Source of the DNA: Aquificota bacterium
GTDB taxonomy: Bacteria; Thermosulfidibacterota; Thermosulfidibacteria; Thermosulfidibacterales; Thermosulfidibacteraceae
Direction of reading: 5' to 3'
NCBI GenBank assembly: GCA_015494645.1
Contig: WGAU01000084.1
Coordinates: forward strand, 1-26,959
DNA: 26,959 nucleotides
Shown here: piece by piece, positions 1-8,106 of the stretch
How positions within the stretch are numbered: the first letter of the stretch is position 1
How the letters are laid out: each line of letters starts with the position of its first letter
Translations under genes and position numbers: made by a program
The notes under the pieces: generated by a model
Told to the model about the DNA's origin: nothing
The model's input: only the letters and a program-made list of their open reading frames with translations
Database searches by the model: none

Positions 1-1043
1 AGCTTTTCGCCAAGAAGGTAACGGAACTTGTTGAGTCTCATCCTTTTATAGATGTTTTTAGGGAAGAGATTGAGGAGATTCCCTCCGATAGACCGTGTGT
101 AATTGCTACAGGTCCATTAACTTCCAAGAAGCTTTCACGATCAATAGCCGAATTTTTAGGAAGCAAGAACTTGAGCTTTTATGATGCCATTGCACCCATT
201 GTGGATGGGGAAACGATAGACTACTCCAAGGCCTTTTGGGGAGACAGGTACGGCGAGGGAAGTGGCGATTACCTGAATTGTCCCCTTAGCAAAGAGGAGT
301 ACGAGGCCTTTTATCAGGCTTTGGTGATGGCGGAATGTGTGCCCTTTAAGGAGTTTGAGGAACCGAAGTTCTTTGAAGGGTGCATGCCTATTGAGGAGAT
401 GGCAAAAAGGGGAAAAGAAACCCTCCTTTTTGGGCCTATGAAGCCTGTGGGGCTTGTGGATCCAAGAACGGGAAAGCGCCCCTATGCTGTAGTACAGTTG
501 AGAAGAGAGGACGCTAAGGGAAGTATGTTCAACATGGTGGGCTTTCAGACCAAGATGAAGTGGCCTGAGCAAAAGAGGGTTTTCAGGATGATACCTGCTT
601 TAAGGAACGCTGAGTTTCTAAGGTACGGGAGCATACATCGTAACACCTATATCAACTCTCCTAAGGTATTGAAACCCACCCTTCAGGCTAAAATGGATGA
701 TGGACTCTTTTTTGCGGGTCAGATTACAGGGGTTGAAGGATACATGGAGTCGGCGGCTACAGGTATTATTGCGGGGATCAACGCTTCAAGGATTGTGAAG
801 GGAGAGGATGCTATTGTTCCCCCTGAAGTTACTATGATAGGCTCTTTGTTAAGGTATATTTCTAACGAAGGGATAGAGGACTTTCAGCCTATGAACGCAA
901 ACTTCGGGTTGCTTCCTCCCCTTGATAGAAGGGTAAGAGACAAGAGAAAGAAAAGGCTAATGTACTATCAGAGAGCTGTTGATGCTACGGAAAAGTGGGT
1001 AAAAGAGTATGGCTTGGAGGTTCTGAGGAGTGAACTGGTTTAA
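1..1043 (+). CDS. trmFO: TrmFO, tRNA (uracil-54-C5) methyltransferase, folate-dependent; 5' end missing
   Basis: This enzyme makes 5-methyluridine at position 54 of the tRNA T-loop, using methylenetetrahydrofolate and FADH2. The open frame enters from the window edge (first whole codon at base 3) and runs about 346 codons to TAA. The family is about 435 residues long, so roughly the first 90, with the FAD-binding GxGxxG, lie outside. Visible family marks are VIATGPLTS, FYDAIAPIVDGE, the stretch FEGCMPIEEMAKRG holding the catalytic-type Cys, RYGSIHRNTYINSP, and GYMESAATGIIAGINASR near the C-terminus. A start at base 171 would cut the conserved ATGPLTS segment, so it is not the true start. The last 14 bases overlap accD, which suggests co-translation. 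The identification is firm; only the N-terminus is unknown. Confidence 0.95.
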   Translation, partial: LFAKKVTELVESHPFIDVFREEIEEIPSDRPCVIATGPLTSKKLSRSIAEFLGSKNLSFYDAIAPIVDGETIDYSKAFWGDRYGEGSGDYLNCPLSKEEYEAFYQALVMAECVPFKEFEEPKFFEGCMPIEEMAKRGKETLLFGPMKPVGLVDPRTGKRPYAVVQLRREDAKGSMFNMVGFQTKMKWPEQKRVFRMIPALRNAEFLRYGSIHRNTYINSPKVLKPTLQAKMDDGLFFAGQITGVEGYMESAATGIIAGINASRIVKGEDAIVPPEVTMIGSLLRYISNEGIEDFQPMNANFGLLPPLDRRVRDKRKKRLMYYQRAVDATEKWVKEYGLEVLRSELV

Positions 1044-1884
1044 AGAGACTCTAAGCAGGGTCAAGAGGGGCAAGAAAGTTGATCAGAGCCTTTGGGTTAT
1101 GTGTTCTGGTTGTAAGGAGATTGTTTATAAGAAGGAGGTTGAGAGAAACCTCAAGGTTTGTCCCAAGTGCGGATACCATTTCAGGATAGGGGCATGGGAA
1201 AGGATCAATATGCTTTTGGACGAAGGTAGCGTGGTAGAAAGAGATGGTAACCTTGCCCCGATGGATCCCCTTAAGTTTAAGGATACAAAGAGGTACAAGG
1301 ACAGGATAGAGGATGCTCAGAAGAAAACGGGCATGAAGGACGCTGTGGTGAGCGTGGAGGGAACCATACACGGCGTGTCGGTGCAGTTTGTGGCCTTTGA
1401 GTTTGGCTTTCTCGGAGGCAGCATGGGGTCGGTAGTAGGGGAAAAGATCGCCAGAGCTGCTGAGAGAAGCATGGAGAAGAGGGAGCCTCTCATCATAGTG
1501 AGCTGTTCTGGTGGGGCCAGAATGCAGGAGAGTATGCTTTCCCTCATGCAGATGGCTAAAACATGTGCTGTGGTCAGAAGGCTTTCCGAGGCCAAGGTGC
1601 CTTTCATTTCTATCCTTTCGGATCCCACTACAGGTGGGGTTTCTGCGAGCTATGCCCTTATAGCGGATGTGGTTATAGCTGAGCCGGGGGCCCTTATAGG
1701 TTTTGCAGGTCCCAGGGTTATTGAGCAGACTATAGGCCAGAAACTTCCTGAGGGCTTTCAGAGGGCTGAGTACCTTTTGGAGCATGGCTTTGTGGATATG
1801 ATTGTTGAGAGAAAACATATGAAGGATATCATTTACAGGATAATAAAGCTACTTACCGGGGGAAGTTATGTTCACTCGTCCTAA
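1030..1884 (+). CDS. accD: Acetyl-CoA carboxylase carboxyltransferase subunit beta
   Basis: AccD is the beta half of the carboxyltransferase that moves CO2 from carboxybiotin to acetyl-CoA, giving the malonyl-CoA used by the fab genes downstream. The 284-residue product is normal length. Its N-terminal zinc ribbon is intact, with Cys25, Cys28, Cys44 and Cys47 (CSGC and CPKC). The crotonase-like core carries GGARMQESMLSLMQMAKT, DPTTGGVSASYA and GFAGPRVIEQT, all typical of the family. The GTG start at 1030 lies inside the trmFO end, and the 3' end overlaps rph by 17 bases. accA, accB and accC are not in the window, so the complex must be completed from elsewhere in the genome. Confidence 0.96.
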   Translation: MNWFKETLSRVKRGKKVDQSLWVMCSGCKEIVYKKEVERNLKVCPKCGYHFRIGAWERINMLLDEGSVVERDGNLAPMDPLKFKDTKRYKDRIEDAQKKTGMKDAVVSVEGTIHGVSVQFVAFEFGFLGGSMGSVVGEKIARAAERSMEKREPLIIVSCSGGARMQESMLSLMQMAKTCAVVRRLSEAKVPFISILSDPTTGGVSASYALIADVVIAEPGALIGFAGPRVIEQTIGQKLPEGFQRAEYLLEHGFVDMIVERKHMKDIIYRIIKLLTGGSYVHSS

Positions 1885-2605
1885 TGGCAGGCCTCCCGAT
1901 AAGCTGAGGAGAGTCAGAGTTATAAGGGGTTACATGAAGCATGCAGAGGGGTCTGTTTTAATTGAGATGGGAGACACGAGGGTAATATGCACCGCGTCTG
2001 TGGAAGATAAGGTGCCGCCTTTTTTGAAGGGAACGGGAACGGGTTGGGTAACGGCAGAGTACGCCATGCTGCCCCGATCCACCCAGACGAGGATGATAAG
2101 GGATGTGGTTAAGGGAAGGATCAATGGCAGGACCCAGGAGATACAGAGGCTCATAGGAAGATCGTTGAGGGCAGTAGTTGATCTTGAGAAGTTAGGAGAG
2201 AGAACCATATGGATTGACTGTGATGTTGTACAGGCTGATGGTGGTACAAGGACCGCTGCCATAACAGGTTCTTTCATAGCTCTGTACGATGCGGTTCAGT
2301 ACCTGATAAAGACAGGGACTATAAAAGAGAATCCTATCAAAGACTACCTTGCCGCTGTGAGTGTGGGTATATACAAGGGAGTTCCCGTATTGGATCTGAA
2401 CTTTGAGGAGGATTCCAATGCCGAAGTGGATATGAATGTTGTAATGACTGGATCGGGTAAGTTTGTGGAGATACAGGGTACTGCAGAGAGGATGCCCTTT
2501 GATAAGGAAACCCTTGATAAGCTTTTGGCTCTTGCGTCAAAGGGCATAAGGGAATTAATTTCCTTTCAAAGGAGGATATTGGAGGTGGGAGCCAAACAGA
2601 CATGA
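1868..2605 (+). CDS. rph: Ribonuclease PH
   Basis: RNase PH is a phosphorolytic 3'-5' exoribonuclease that trims tRNA precursors and forms a ring-shaped hexamer. The 245-residue protein has family length. It shows the N-terminal RPNGRPPDKLR block, GTGWVTAEYAMLPRSTQTR, RTQEIQRLIGRSLRAVVDL and the DCDVVQADGGTRTAAITGS segment of the phosphate and RNA site. The ATG lies within the accD end, and its stop overlaps the phoH start as ATGA, so translation is probably coupled. It is one of several RNA-processing genes here (trmFO, phoH, ybeY, rnc). It could only be confused with an archaeal Rrp41-type exosome subunit, but the N-terminus and neighbours are bacterial. Confidence 0.96.
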   Translation: MFTRPNGRPPDKLRRVRVIRGYMKHAEGSVLIEMGDTRVICTASVEDKVPPFLKGTGTGWVTAEYAMLPRSTQTRMIRDVVKGRINGRTQEIQRLIGRSLRAVVDLEKLGERTIWIDCDVVQADGGTRTAAITGSFIALYDAVQYLIKTGTIKENPIKDYLAAVSVGIYKGVPVLDLNFEEDSNAEVDMNVVMTGSGKFVEIQGTAERMPFDKETLDKLLALASKGIRELISFQRRILEVGAKQT

Positions 2606-3570
2606 GCCTTTTGGTTAAGGATTTTGAGTTTAAGAGTGAAAGGGAGTGGTACCTGTTCTTTGGCAGAAACGAGGAGAACATAAAGCTCATAGAGAAGAGT
2701 TTTAAGGTCAAGATCACTGCGAGGGGAGGTAGGGTTTCTATCACAGGTCAGCGGGACGATGTGGAGAGGGTCTCTACTTTGCTGGATCAGATTTACCATT
2801 TGCTTGAGGAAGGGCACACATTGAAGAAGAGCGATATAGAATTTTCCATCAGGATGGTTAAGGAGGGGGAAGGTAAGGTCAAGGAGGTTTTTTCAGAGGG
2901 AATTTACATCTCTTCCAAAAAGAAAATGGTTACTCCGAAAAGCGAGAATCAGAGAAGGTATTTGGAGGCTATAAAAAGCTATGACATAGTTTTTGGAGTA
3001 GGTCCTGCAGGTACAGGAAAGACTTATCTTGCTGTGGCTATGGCTGTTAATGCCCTTTCCAGGAGGGAAGTGGAGAGGATAGTAATTACCAGACCTGCAG
3101 TGGAGGCTGGAGAAAAGTTGGGCTTTCTCCCAGGTGATCTTGTGGAAAAGGTTAGTCCCTATCTCAGGCCCATATACGATGCCCTCTTTGATCTTGTGGG
3201 CTTTGATAAGGCGGAGCGCTTTTTGGACAAGGGCATTGTGGAGGTGGCACCCCTTGCCTTCATGAGGGGTAGGACGTTGAATAACGCCTTTGTTATACTT
3301 GATGAGGCTCAGAATACCACCAGTGAGCAGATGAAGATGTTTCTCACGAGGTTGGGTTACGATTCCAAAGCAGTGATAACGGGAGACATCACCCAGATAG
3401 ATCTTCCTAAGAATACAAAGTCTGGTCTTGTGGAGGCCCTTGAAATTCTATCGGGCATTGAAGGTATAGCTTTCGTTTTCTTCAGCGAGAAGGACGTTGT
3501 CAGACATCCCTTGGTGAGAAAGATCATTAAAGCTTACGAGGAAAGGGAGATAGAGGAGGAAGCAGGATAA
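2602..3570 (+). CDS. phoH: PhoH-like ATPase (YbeZ type)
   Basis: This is a P-loop NTPase of the PhoH/YbeZ family, often encoded beside ybeY and thought to act with it in ribosomal RNA maturation or RNA quality control. The 322-residue protein has an N-terminal KH-like region (about residues 10-70). Its ATPase core has Walker A GPAGTGKT at 134-141 and Walker B VILDEAQNTT, with DEAQ at 234-237. Other conserved blocks are ITRPAVEAGEKLGFLPGD and GDITQIDLP. The start overlaps the rph stop by four bases. Only one base separates its stop from the next gene. The order phoH - HDIG phosphodiesterase - ybeY is common in bacteria, which strengthens the call. The exact substrate is not known from the sequence. 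Confidence 0.93.
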   Translation: MSLLVKDFEFKSEREWYLFFGRNEENIKLIEKSFKVKITARGGRVSITGQRDDVERVSTLLDQIYHLLEEGHTLKKSDIEFSIRMVKEGEGKVKEVFSEGIYISSKKKMVTPKSENQRRYLEAIKSYDIVFGVGPAGTGKTYLAVAMAVNALSRREVERIVITRPAVEAGEKLGFLPGDLVEKVSPYLRPIYDALFDLVGFDKAERFLDKGIVEVAPLAFMRGRTLNNAFVILDEAQNTTSEQMKMFLTRLGYDSKAVITGDITQIDLPKNTKSGLVEALEILSGIEGIAFVFFSEKDVVRHPLVRKIIKAYEEREIEEEAG

Positions 3571-3571
3571 C

Positions 3572-5767
3572 TTGATTTCCAATATTTTCGCAGGGCCCTT
3601 GAGGAACCGCAGGGTACTTATTGCAATTTTTGTTTTCTCCCTGCTTGCTACCCTTGTCCTAATGCCATTCCGTGCCTATGTGCTTACCCGCGTGGCAGTG
3701 GGCAAGCCTTCTCCCATAACGGTTGTTTCTCCGGTGGACATTGAGGTGGTGGACGAAGAGGCTACCGAAGCCTTGAGGCAAAAGCTGAAGAGTACATCCC
3801 CTGTGGTTTATCGCCTTGATACATCGTGGGTGAAGAGAGCTTACGACAGCATATCTCGGGTCTTTTTCATCCTGAGAGGTATAGTGGCAAGGGGAGATTT
3901 GAGTGAGCAAAGGCTTAGGGAGATACTGAATAGCGAGCTTGGAGTGGAGCTGGGGAGTCAGGATCTTAAACTGCTTATAGAGAGCCGTTTTTCTTTTGAT
4001 ATAGAGGCGTTTATAGTTGATGCCCTTAAGAAAATTTCTTCTTACTACATTCTTGATAGACCGACAGACAGGGCCATCATTGTTTATGACCCTTTAATGG
4101 GTAAATACGTGTCTCCCGAGGTAGACAGAATTGTTTCCGATAAAGAAGCTTTGAAGAGGCTTATAAGGAAAATAGTGGTAGAAATTTTCCCTTTGGATAA
4201 AGACAGATACGTTCCGGCGGTGGTGGATCTTCTTTACGGTGTGGTCAAACCAACCCTTTATTACGATGCCAGCCTTACAAGAAAGTATGTGGAAGAGAGG
4301 ATCTCCTCTGTTGAGCCTGTTAGGATAGTGGTTAAGAAAGGCGAACTGATAGTTTCAGAGGGCCAAAAAGTTACCAAAGAGATATATAAGAAGCTGAAGA
4401 TCCTCGCCGATGTAATGGATATTCAGCCTATGTGGCGATCCTTTTTAGGCCTATTCCTTTTTGTGCTTATAGCTGCTTTGGTGTTTAGTTCCCTTTGGTT
4501 CCGAGTGTACTCCTACAACCGTGTAGATCCCGTGGCCTCTCATAGATTGATGCTTTTTATCGCTTTGGAGTCTCTATTTTTCATCAGACTTTCAATATGG
4601 ATTATGGGGAGGGCGTTTGCTCCTTATGCTCAGATGGGTAAACTGTTTTTAGGCTTTTCCTCGCCGCTGTTTCTACCTGGGCTCCTTTCTGCATTTATCT
4701 TTGGCTTTCCATTAGCGCTTATTCCCGTCCTTATAGCGGGGATCCTTATATGCTTTTTACCCTCTGGCTTTTCCTATCTTCCTTTTGTTCTTGTTCTTTC
4801 ATCTGTAGTTGCTGGTGGTGGCGTGAGAATGGGAAGAGGAGCCAATGCCTTTTTAAAGGGAATCGTTTGGGGTGTAATATTTCTGTTTTTGATGATGTTA
4901 GCCGCTTTTGTTTACGAGATAGAGCTTTCTCTGGCCAATTTCGTAGCGCCCTTTTTGGCAGGAGTGGGAGTGTTGTTTGTTTCCTTCGCATCTTTGCCGC
5001 TATTTGAGAGGGCCTTTGGCGTGGTTACCGATATGAGCCTTTTGGAGCTTGCTAATCTTGATCATCCCCTTCTGAAGATGTTGTTGGACAAGGCTCCTGG
5101 CACTTACAATCACTCTATGTACGTTGGAATACTGGCAGAGTCGGCTGCCAAGGAGGTAGATGCCAACCCAATTTTGGCAAAGGTAGGAGGCTACTTTCAC
5201 GATATAGGAAAGCTCAAGAATCCCAAATATTTTACAGAGAACACCATGGGCTTAAGCCTTCACACCAAGCTTTCCCCCAATATGAGCAGGCTTATAATTA
5301 TTTCACATGTGAAGGATGGAGTGGAGCTTGCTAAGAAGTACGGTCTCCCAAGGTGTGTAATAGACATTATTGAACAGCATCACGGGACGAGCCTTATAAG
5401 CTACTTTTATCACAAGGCGAAAAAGTTTGAGGGATATGTGGACGAGAGTCTGTACCGTTACCCTGGACCAAAACCACGCACCAAAGAAGCTGCCATAGTT
5501 ATGCTTGCCGACTGTGTGGAGGCGGCTACAAGGTCTTTGGATGATCCCACTCCTTCAAAGATCAAGAACTTGGTTTCTTCTATCGTGAACAACATATTTA
5601 TGGACGGACAGCTTGACGAGTGCGATCTTACCTTTAAGGATGTGAAAAGGATTCGTGAAGTCTTCGTGAAGATGCTCATAAGCTTTTATCATAAAAGGGT
5701 AAAATATCCGGGGCAGGAAGAGAAGGATGGGAGTGACAATCCTAAATCAAACGGACAGAAAGATTAA
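3572..5767 (+). CDS. pgpH: 7TM-HDED / HDIG membrane protein, cyclic-di-AMP phosphodiesterase of PgpH type
   Basis: PgpH-type proteins hydrolyse cyclic di-AMP on the cytoplasmic side of the inner membrane. The 731-residue product has one N-terminal membrane segment (about 14-36). An extracytoplasmic 7TMR-HDED-like domain follows (about 45-285), then a multi-pass membrane domain (about 288-475) and a C-terminal HD domain. HD-domain metal ligands are visible: H514 in TYNHSMYVG, H543-D544 in YFHDIGKLKNPKYF, H579 in ISHVKDG, H603-H604 in EQHHGTS and D647 in MLADCVEA. The start is TTG at 3572, preceded by a CAGGA-like site. The 3' end overlaps ybeY by 41 bases. The activity is inferred from family, and no diadenylate cyclase gene is in the window. 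Confidence 0.9.
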   Translation: MISNIFAGPLRNRRVLIAIFVFSLLATLVLMPFRAYVLTRVAVGKPSPITVVSPVDIEVVDEEATEALRQKLKSTSPVVYRLDTSWVKRAYDSISRVFFILRGIVARGDLSEQRLREILNSELGVELGSQDLKLLIESRFSFDIEAFIVDALKKISSYYILDRPTDRAIIVYDPLMGKYVSPEVDRIVSDKEALKRLIRKIVVEIFPLDKDRYVPAVVDLLYGVVKPTLYYDASLTRKYVEERISSVEPVRIVVKKGELIVSEGQKVTKEIYKKLKILADVMDIQPMWRSFLGLFLFVLIAALVFSSLWFRVYSYNRVDPVASHRLMLFIALESLFFIRLSIWIMGRAFAPYAQMGKLFLGFSSPLFLPGLLSAFIFGFPLALIPVLIAGILICFLPSGFSYLPFVLVLSSVVAGGGVRMGRGANAFLKGIVWGVIFLFLMMLAAFVYEIELSLANFVAPFLAGVGVLFVSFASLPLFERAFGVVTDMSLLELANLDHPLLKMLLDKAPGTYNHSMYVGILAESAAKEVDANPILAKVGGYFHDIGKLKNPKYFTENTMGLSLHTKLSPNMSRLIIISHVKDGVELAKKYGLPRCVIDIIEQHHGTSLISYFYHKAKKFEGYVDESLYRYPGPKPRTKEAAIVMLADCVEAATRSLDDPTPSKIKNLVSSIVNNIFMDGQLDECDLTFKDVKRIREVFVKMLISFYHKRVKYPGQEEKDGSDNPKSNGQKD

Positions 5768-6143
5768 GGCGAGTGAGATCAGAACCTTCCTCAAAAAGGT
5801 TCTTGGTAAAATGGATCTTGATAGGGTTTCTCTTAGCGTAGTTTTTGTGGATCCTGAGACCATAAGGGATTACAACAGAACCTACCGCCAAACCGATGCT
5901 TATACAGATGTTATGGCCTTTCCGGGAGAAGGGGATTACTTGGGGGATTTGGTGTTGTGTCCGCAGATCATAGAGGAAAACGCTTTAGAATTTGGATTTT
6001 CTTTTGAGGAGGAGTTGAGGTTTGTTTTAGTTCATGGGATTTTGCATTTATTAGGCTATACTGATTACACGGCGGAAGAGAAGCAGCAGATGTATGATAA
6101 GCAGAATGAGATACTTAGGAGAATAGAAGATGAAGAGAGTTAA
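5727..6143 (+). CDS. ybeY: Endoribonuclease YbeY, with a variant zinc-binding motif
   Basis: YbeY is a metal-dependent endoribonuclease-like protein for 16S rRNA 3' maturation and ribosome quality control. The 138-residue protein shows the family's substrate-groove segment (YRQTDAYTDVMAFP, then YLGDLVLCPQII). The metal site reads HGILHLLGYTD. Most YbeY proteins have H-x3-H-x5-H at this place (HGxLHLxGYDH). Here the third ligand is Asp, and I confirmed the codons as CAT...CAT...GAT. Asp could still bind zinc, as in HExxHxxGxxD metalloproteases. The ATG at 5727 follows a GGAAGAGAAGG purine run and lies inside the pgpH end; the stop overlaps the next gene by 14 bases. The family is clear, but full catalytic activity is less certain because of the ligand change. 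Confidence 0.92.
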   Translation: MGVTILNQTDRKIKASEIRTFLKKVLGKMDLDRVSLSVVFVDPETIRDYNRTYRQTDAYTDVMAFPGEGDYLGDLVLCPQIIEENALEFGFSFEEELRFVLVHGILHLLGYTDYTAEEKQQMYDKQNEILRRIEDEES

Positions 6144-6597
6144 GTTGCCCGGATACAAGAGCTGTTTTGGCTGTGGCGACAGAAATCCCATAGGTTTGAG
6201 GCTTGAACGATTTTGGGACGGGCACAAGGTTTACAGCGAGTTTGTTTTGGGAGATCTCTATCAAGGCTTTGATGGTGTTGCCCATGGCGGAATTGTTGCT
6301 ACCATTGCCGACGAGCTAATGTGGTGGTGTATAGCGGCTAAGGAGAGAAAATGCACTGTGACTGCAGAGATAAAGGTTAGATTCAGGAAACCTGTGTCTG
6401 TTAGGAGCAGGTACAGAGCGGAGGCTCTTGTGGACTGGGTTAAGGGCAGAAAGATAAAGACCCTTTGTAGGATAGAGGGAAAGGAAGGAGTGGTGGCTGA
6501 GGCTGAGGGCTTGTTTGTGGCCCTTTCTCAGGAGGAGTGGGAGAGATTCTTAGAGCAACTGGAGGATGACAGCGTCTTTGTTGAAAGAGGCCGATGA
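6130..6597 (+). CDS. PaaI-type hotdog-fold thioesterase family protein
   Basis: The 155-residue protein matches the 4HBT/PaaI hotdog superfamily, whose members mostly hydrolyse acyl-CoA or aryl-CoA thioesters. It opens with a CFGCGDRNPIGLRL block typical of one PaaI subgroup. The hotdog core follows, with GFDGVAHGGIVATIADELMWW (central helix, about 46-66) and the strand TAEIKVRFRKPV. The start at 6130 overlaps ybeY by 14 bases, and the 3' end overlaps the transporter gene by 32. Its substrate cannot be read from the sequence. The futalosine route encoded nearby does not use a CoA-ester intermediate, so a role in menaquinone synthesis is not implied. Housekeeping removal of stray acyl-CoAs is a fair guess. 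Confidence 0.8.
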   Translation: MKRVKLPGYKSCFGCGDRNPIGLRLERFWDGHKVYSEFVLGDLYQGFDGVAHGGIVATIADELMWWCIAAKERKCTVTAEIKVRFRKPVSVRSRYRAEALVDWVKGRKIKTLCRIEGKEGVVAEAEGLFVALSQEEWERFLEQLEDDSVFVERGR

Positions 6598-7510
6598 GAA
6601 GTTATCTTCTCTTCTTATCCTTCTCATACCTTTGAGCTTTGTTTTGGGTTATCTATTTAAAGGATGGATGCCTTCTCTGAAATGGACAGCTCCTCACATG
6701 CTCTTTACTATCATGTTCTCCTCTACTTGGGGGCTCTGCTGGCGAGATTTCTTAAGGGTTACTCAGTATAAATGCTTCTTCGCTCTTGGCCTTTTGGGAC
6801 AGCTTTTCATGCTTCCTTTGGCGGCTTTTTTCTTAGCAACCCTTTTCTTTGGTGTGAATGATCCATACGGGGTAGGGCTCTTGTGCGTTGCAGCGTCTCC
6901 TGCTGCCATATCTACTATAATTTGGAGCTCAATAACGGGAGGGGATGTGGCTCTTGGTGTGCTTTTAGTGGGAAGCCATGTGCTTATCATACCTTTCGCT
7001 GCACCCTTAATGCTAAAACTATTTGTAGGGAAGAGTGTTCACGTTCCTATGGCTGCTCTTTTCGGCAAGCTTATGTGGTCTGTGTTCATACCCACGGTGC
7101 TTTCTGTGATTATCTACGAGAAGAGTGGAGCGGATCATGTAAAGCCAGCATTGTCTTTATGGTCTAAACTGGGTATGCTCTACATGATAGTGTTGAACAC
7201 ATCGGTGGCTTTCTCTTCTGTGCCTTTTGACTTTAGTGTGTTGAGGGTTTTCGTTGTGGTGGGACTTCAGGTGGCTGTTTCTTATCTTTTGGGGTTTATT
7301 TTAGGGTGGGTCACCGGTGCGTCAAGGGGGGTAAGGATAACCTTTTCTTACTTTATGGGTATGAAGAACAACGGGGCTGCTTTGGTTATGGCTCTGTCCG
7401 GTTTCTCTTTTCAAGCCACCCTACCTGTAGCTCTTACCATAATGTGGCAGCAGCCCGTGGCGAGCGTTTTTGACAGGATATGGAAAAGTACATCAAAAGG
7501 GCGTTCTTAA
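6566..7510 (+). CDS. BASS-family (bile acid:Na+ symporter-like) transporter
   Basis: This is a 314-residue inner-membrane protein with about eight to nine hydrophobic segments from residue 16 to the end. The order of segments and motifs such as CVAASPAAISTIIWSSITGGD and GMKNNGAALVMALSGF fit the bile acid:sodium symporter (SBF/BASS) superfamily. Members of this superfamily move organic anions such as pantoate, pyruvate or steroid acids with Na+. The substrate here is unknown. The start is uncertain: the ATG at 6566 sits directly against GGAGG with no spacer, and TTG codons at 6578 and 6581 are alternatives that give the same membrane topology. The 3' end overlaps mqnB by 31 bases, so the two are probably translated together, though a shared function is only a possibility. 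Confidence 0.78.
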   Translation: MTASLLKEADEKLSSLLILLIPLSFVLGYLFKGWMPSLKWTAPHMLFTIMFSSTWGLCWRDFLRVTQYKCFFALGLLGQLFMLPLAAFFLATLFFGVNDPYGVGLLCVAASPAAISTIIWSSITGGDVALGVLLVGSHVLIIPFAAPLMLKLFVGKSVHVPMAALFGKLMWSVFIPTVLSVIIYEKSGADHVKPALSLWSKLGMLYMIVLNTSVAFSSVPFDFSVLRVFVVVGLQVAVSYLLGFILGWVTGASRGVRITFSYFMGMKNNGAALVMALSGFSFQATLPVALTIMWQQPVASVFDRIWKSTSKGRS

Positions 7511-8079
7511 TACCTACTGGTATGGAAGTTGAAGGCATCCTTGGTGAGGTGTCTCTATGCTGTTCTGCTCCGTTCAAGATGGGATTTATAGGTGAGAGGT
7601 TGATCTGGATTGAGAGTGGTGCAGGTAAGGTTAACGCTGCATTGGCAACTTTCTGGCTGTTGAACAATTTTTGGGTGGATGAGCTCTGGGTCGTGGGAAT
7701 ATGCGGTGCCTACCCGGATAGCGGCTTAAGTATAGGGGATGTGGTCTTGGCCACAAAAGAGTTTTACGGGGACGAGCTTTTTAAGCCTCTGGAGTTTGAG
7801 ATGAGGGTTTTGGATCTTCCATGTCCCAGTGGTGCCTTTGTGACCCTTTCTGTTTTGCCCGGAAGTGTAGATATGGCAAAAAGTATTTCCTTACGTTTCG
7901 GAGCAATAGCGGAAAATATGGAGGGGGCTGCGGTGGCCCACGCGGCAAGTCTTTTTGGTGTTGTCCCTGTGGAGGTGAGAGGAGTGAGCAACGTGGCAGG
8001 GATCAGAGACAAGTCCCGTTGGGATGTAAAAAAAGCCTTGGCAGCCTTGAAAAATTTTCTTATGGATTTTCTTATATAA
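7480..8079 (+). CDS. mqnB: Futalosine hydrolase (menaquinone biosynthesis)
   Basis: MqnB cleaves futalosine into hypoxanthine and dehypoxanthine futalosine, the second step of the futalosine route to menaquinone. The 199-residue protein belongs to the nucleoside phosphorylase/MTAN fold. It shows the N-terminal LIPTGMEVEGI, the SGAGKVNAALAT loop, GICGAYPDSGLSIGDVVLA, the ribose-binding ENMEGAAVAHAA (about 146-157) and EVRGVSNVAGIRDKSRW, which favours futalosine hydrolase over MTA/SAH nucleosidase. It is slightly shorter than the usual 210-230 residues. The ATG overlaps the transporter gene by 31 bases. mqnD lies about 7.6 kb downstream at the end of the same gene run, supporting the assignment. 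mqnA, mqnC and mqnE are not in the window. Confidence 0.88.
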   Translation: MEKYIKRAFLIPTGMEVEGILGEVSLCCSAPFKMGFIGERLIWIESGAGKVNAALATFWLLNNFWVDELWVVGICGAYPDSGLSIGDVVLATKEFYGDELFKPLEFEMRVLDLPCPSGAFVTLSVLPGSVDMAKSISLRFGAIAENMEGAAVAHAASLFGVVPVEVRGVSNVAGIRDKSRWDVKKALAALKNFLMDFLI

Positions 8080-8080
8080 T
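8075..8080 (+). promoter_or_regulatory. Candidate -10 element for the yceD-rpmF-plsX-fab cluster
   Basis: A perfect TATAAT overlaps the mqnB stop codon, 26 bases before the DUF177 start. The matching -35 is weak: TTGAAA at 8047-8052 is 22 bases away, and nothing better sits at 16-18. A short hairpin (TCCCC at 8080-8084 against GGGGA at 8090-8094) lies between it and the GGAGG at 8096-8100. The promoter is inferred only from these strings. Confidence 0.35.
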
Positions 8081-8106
8081 CCCCTGCTGGGGGACGGAGG
8101 TGGATC

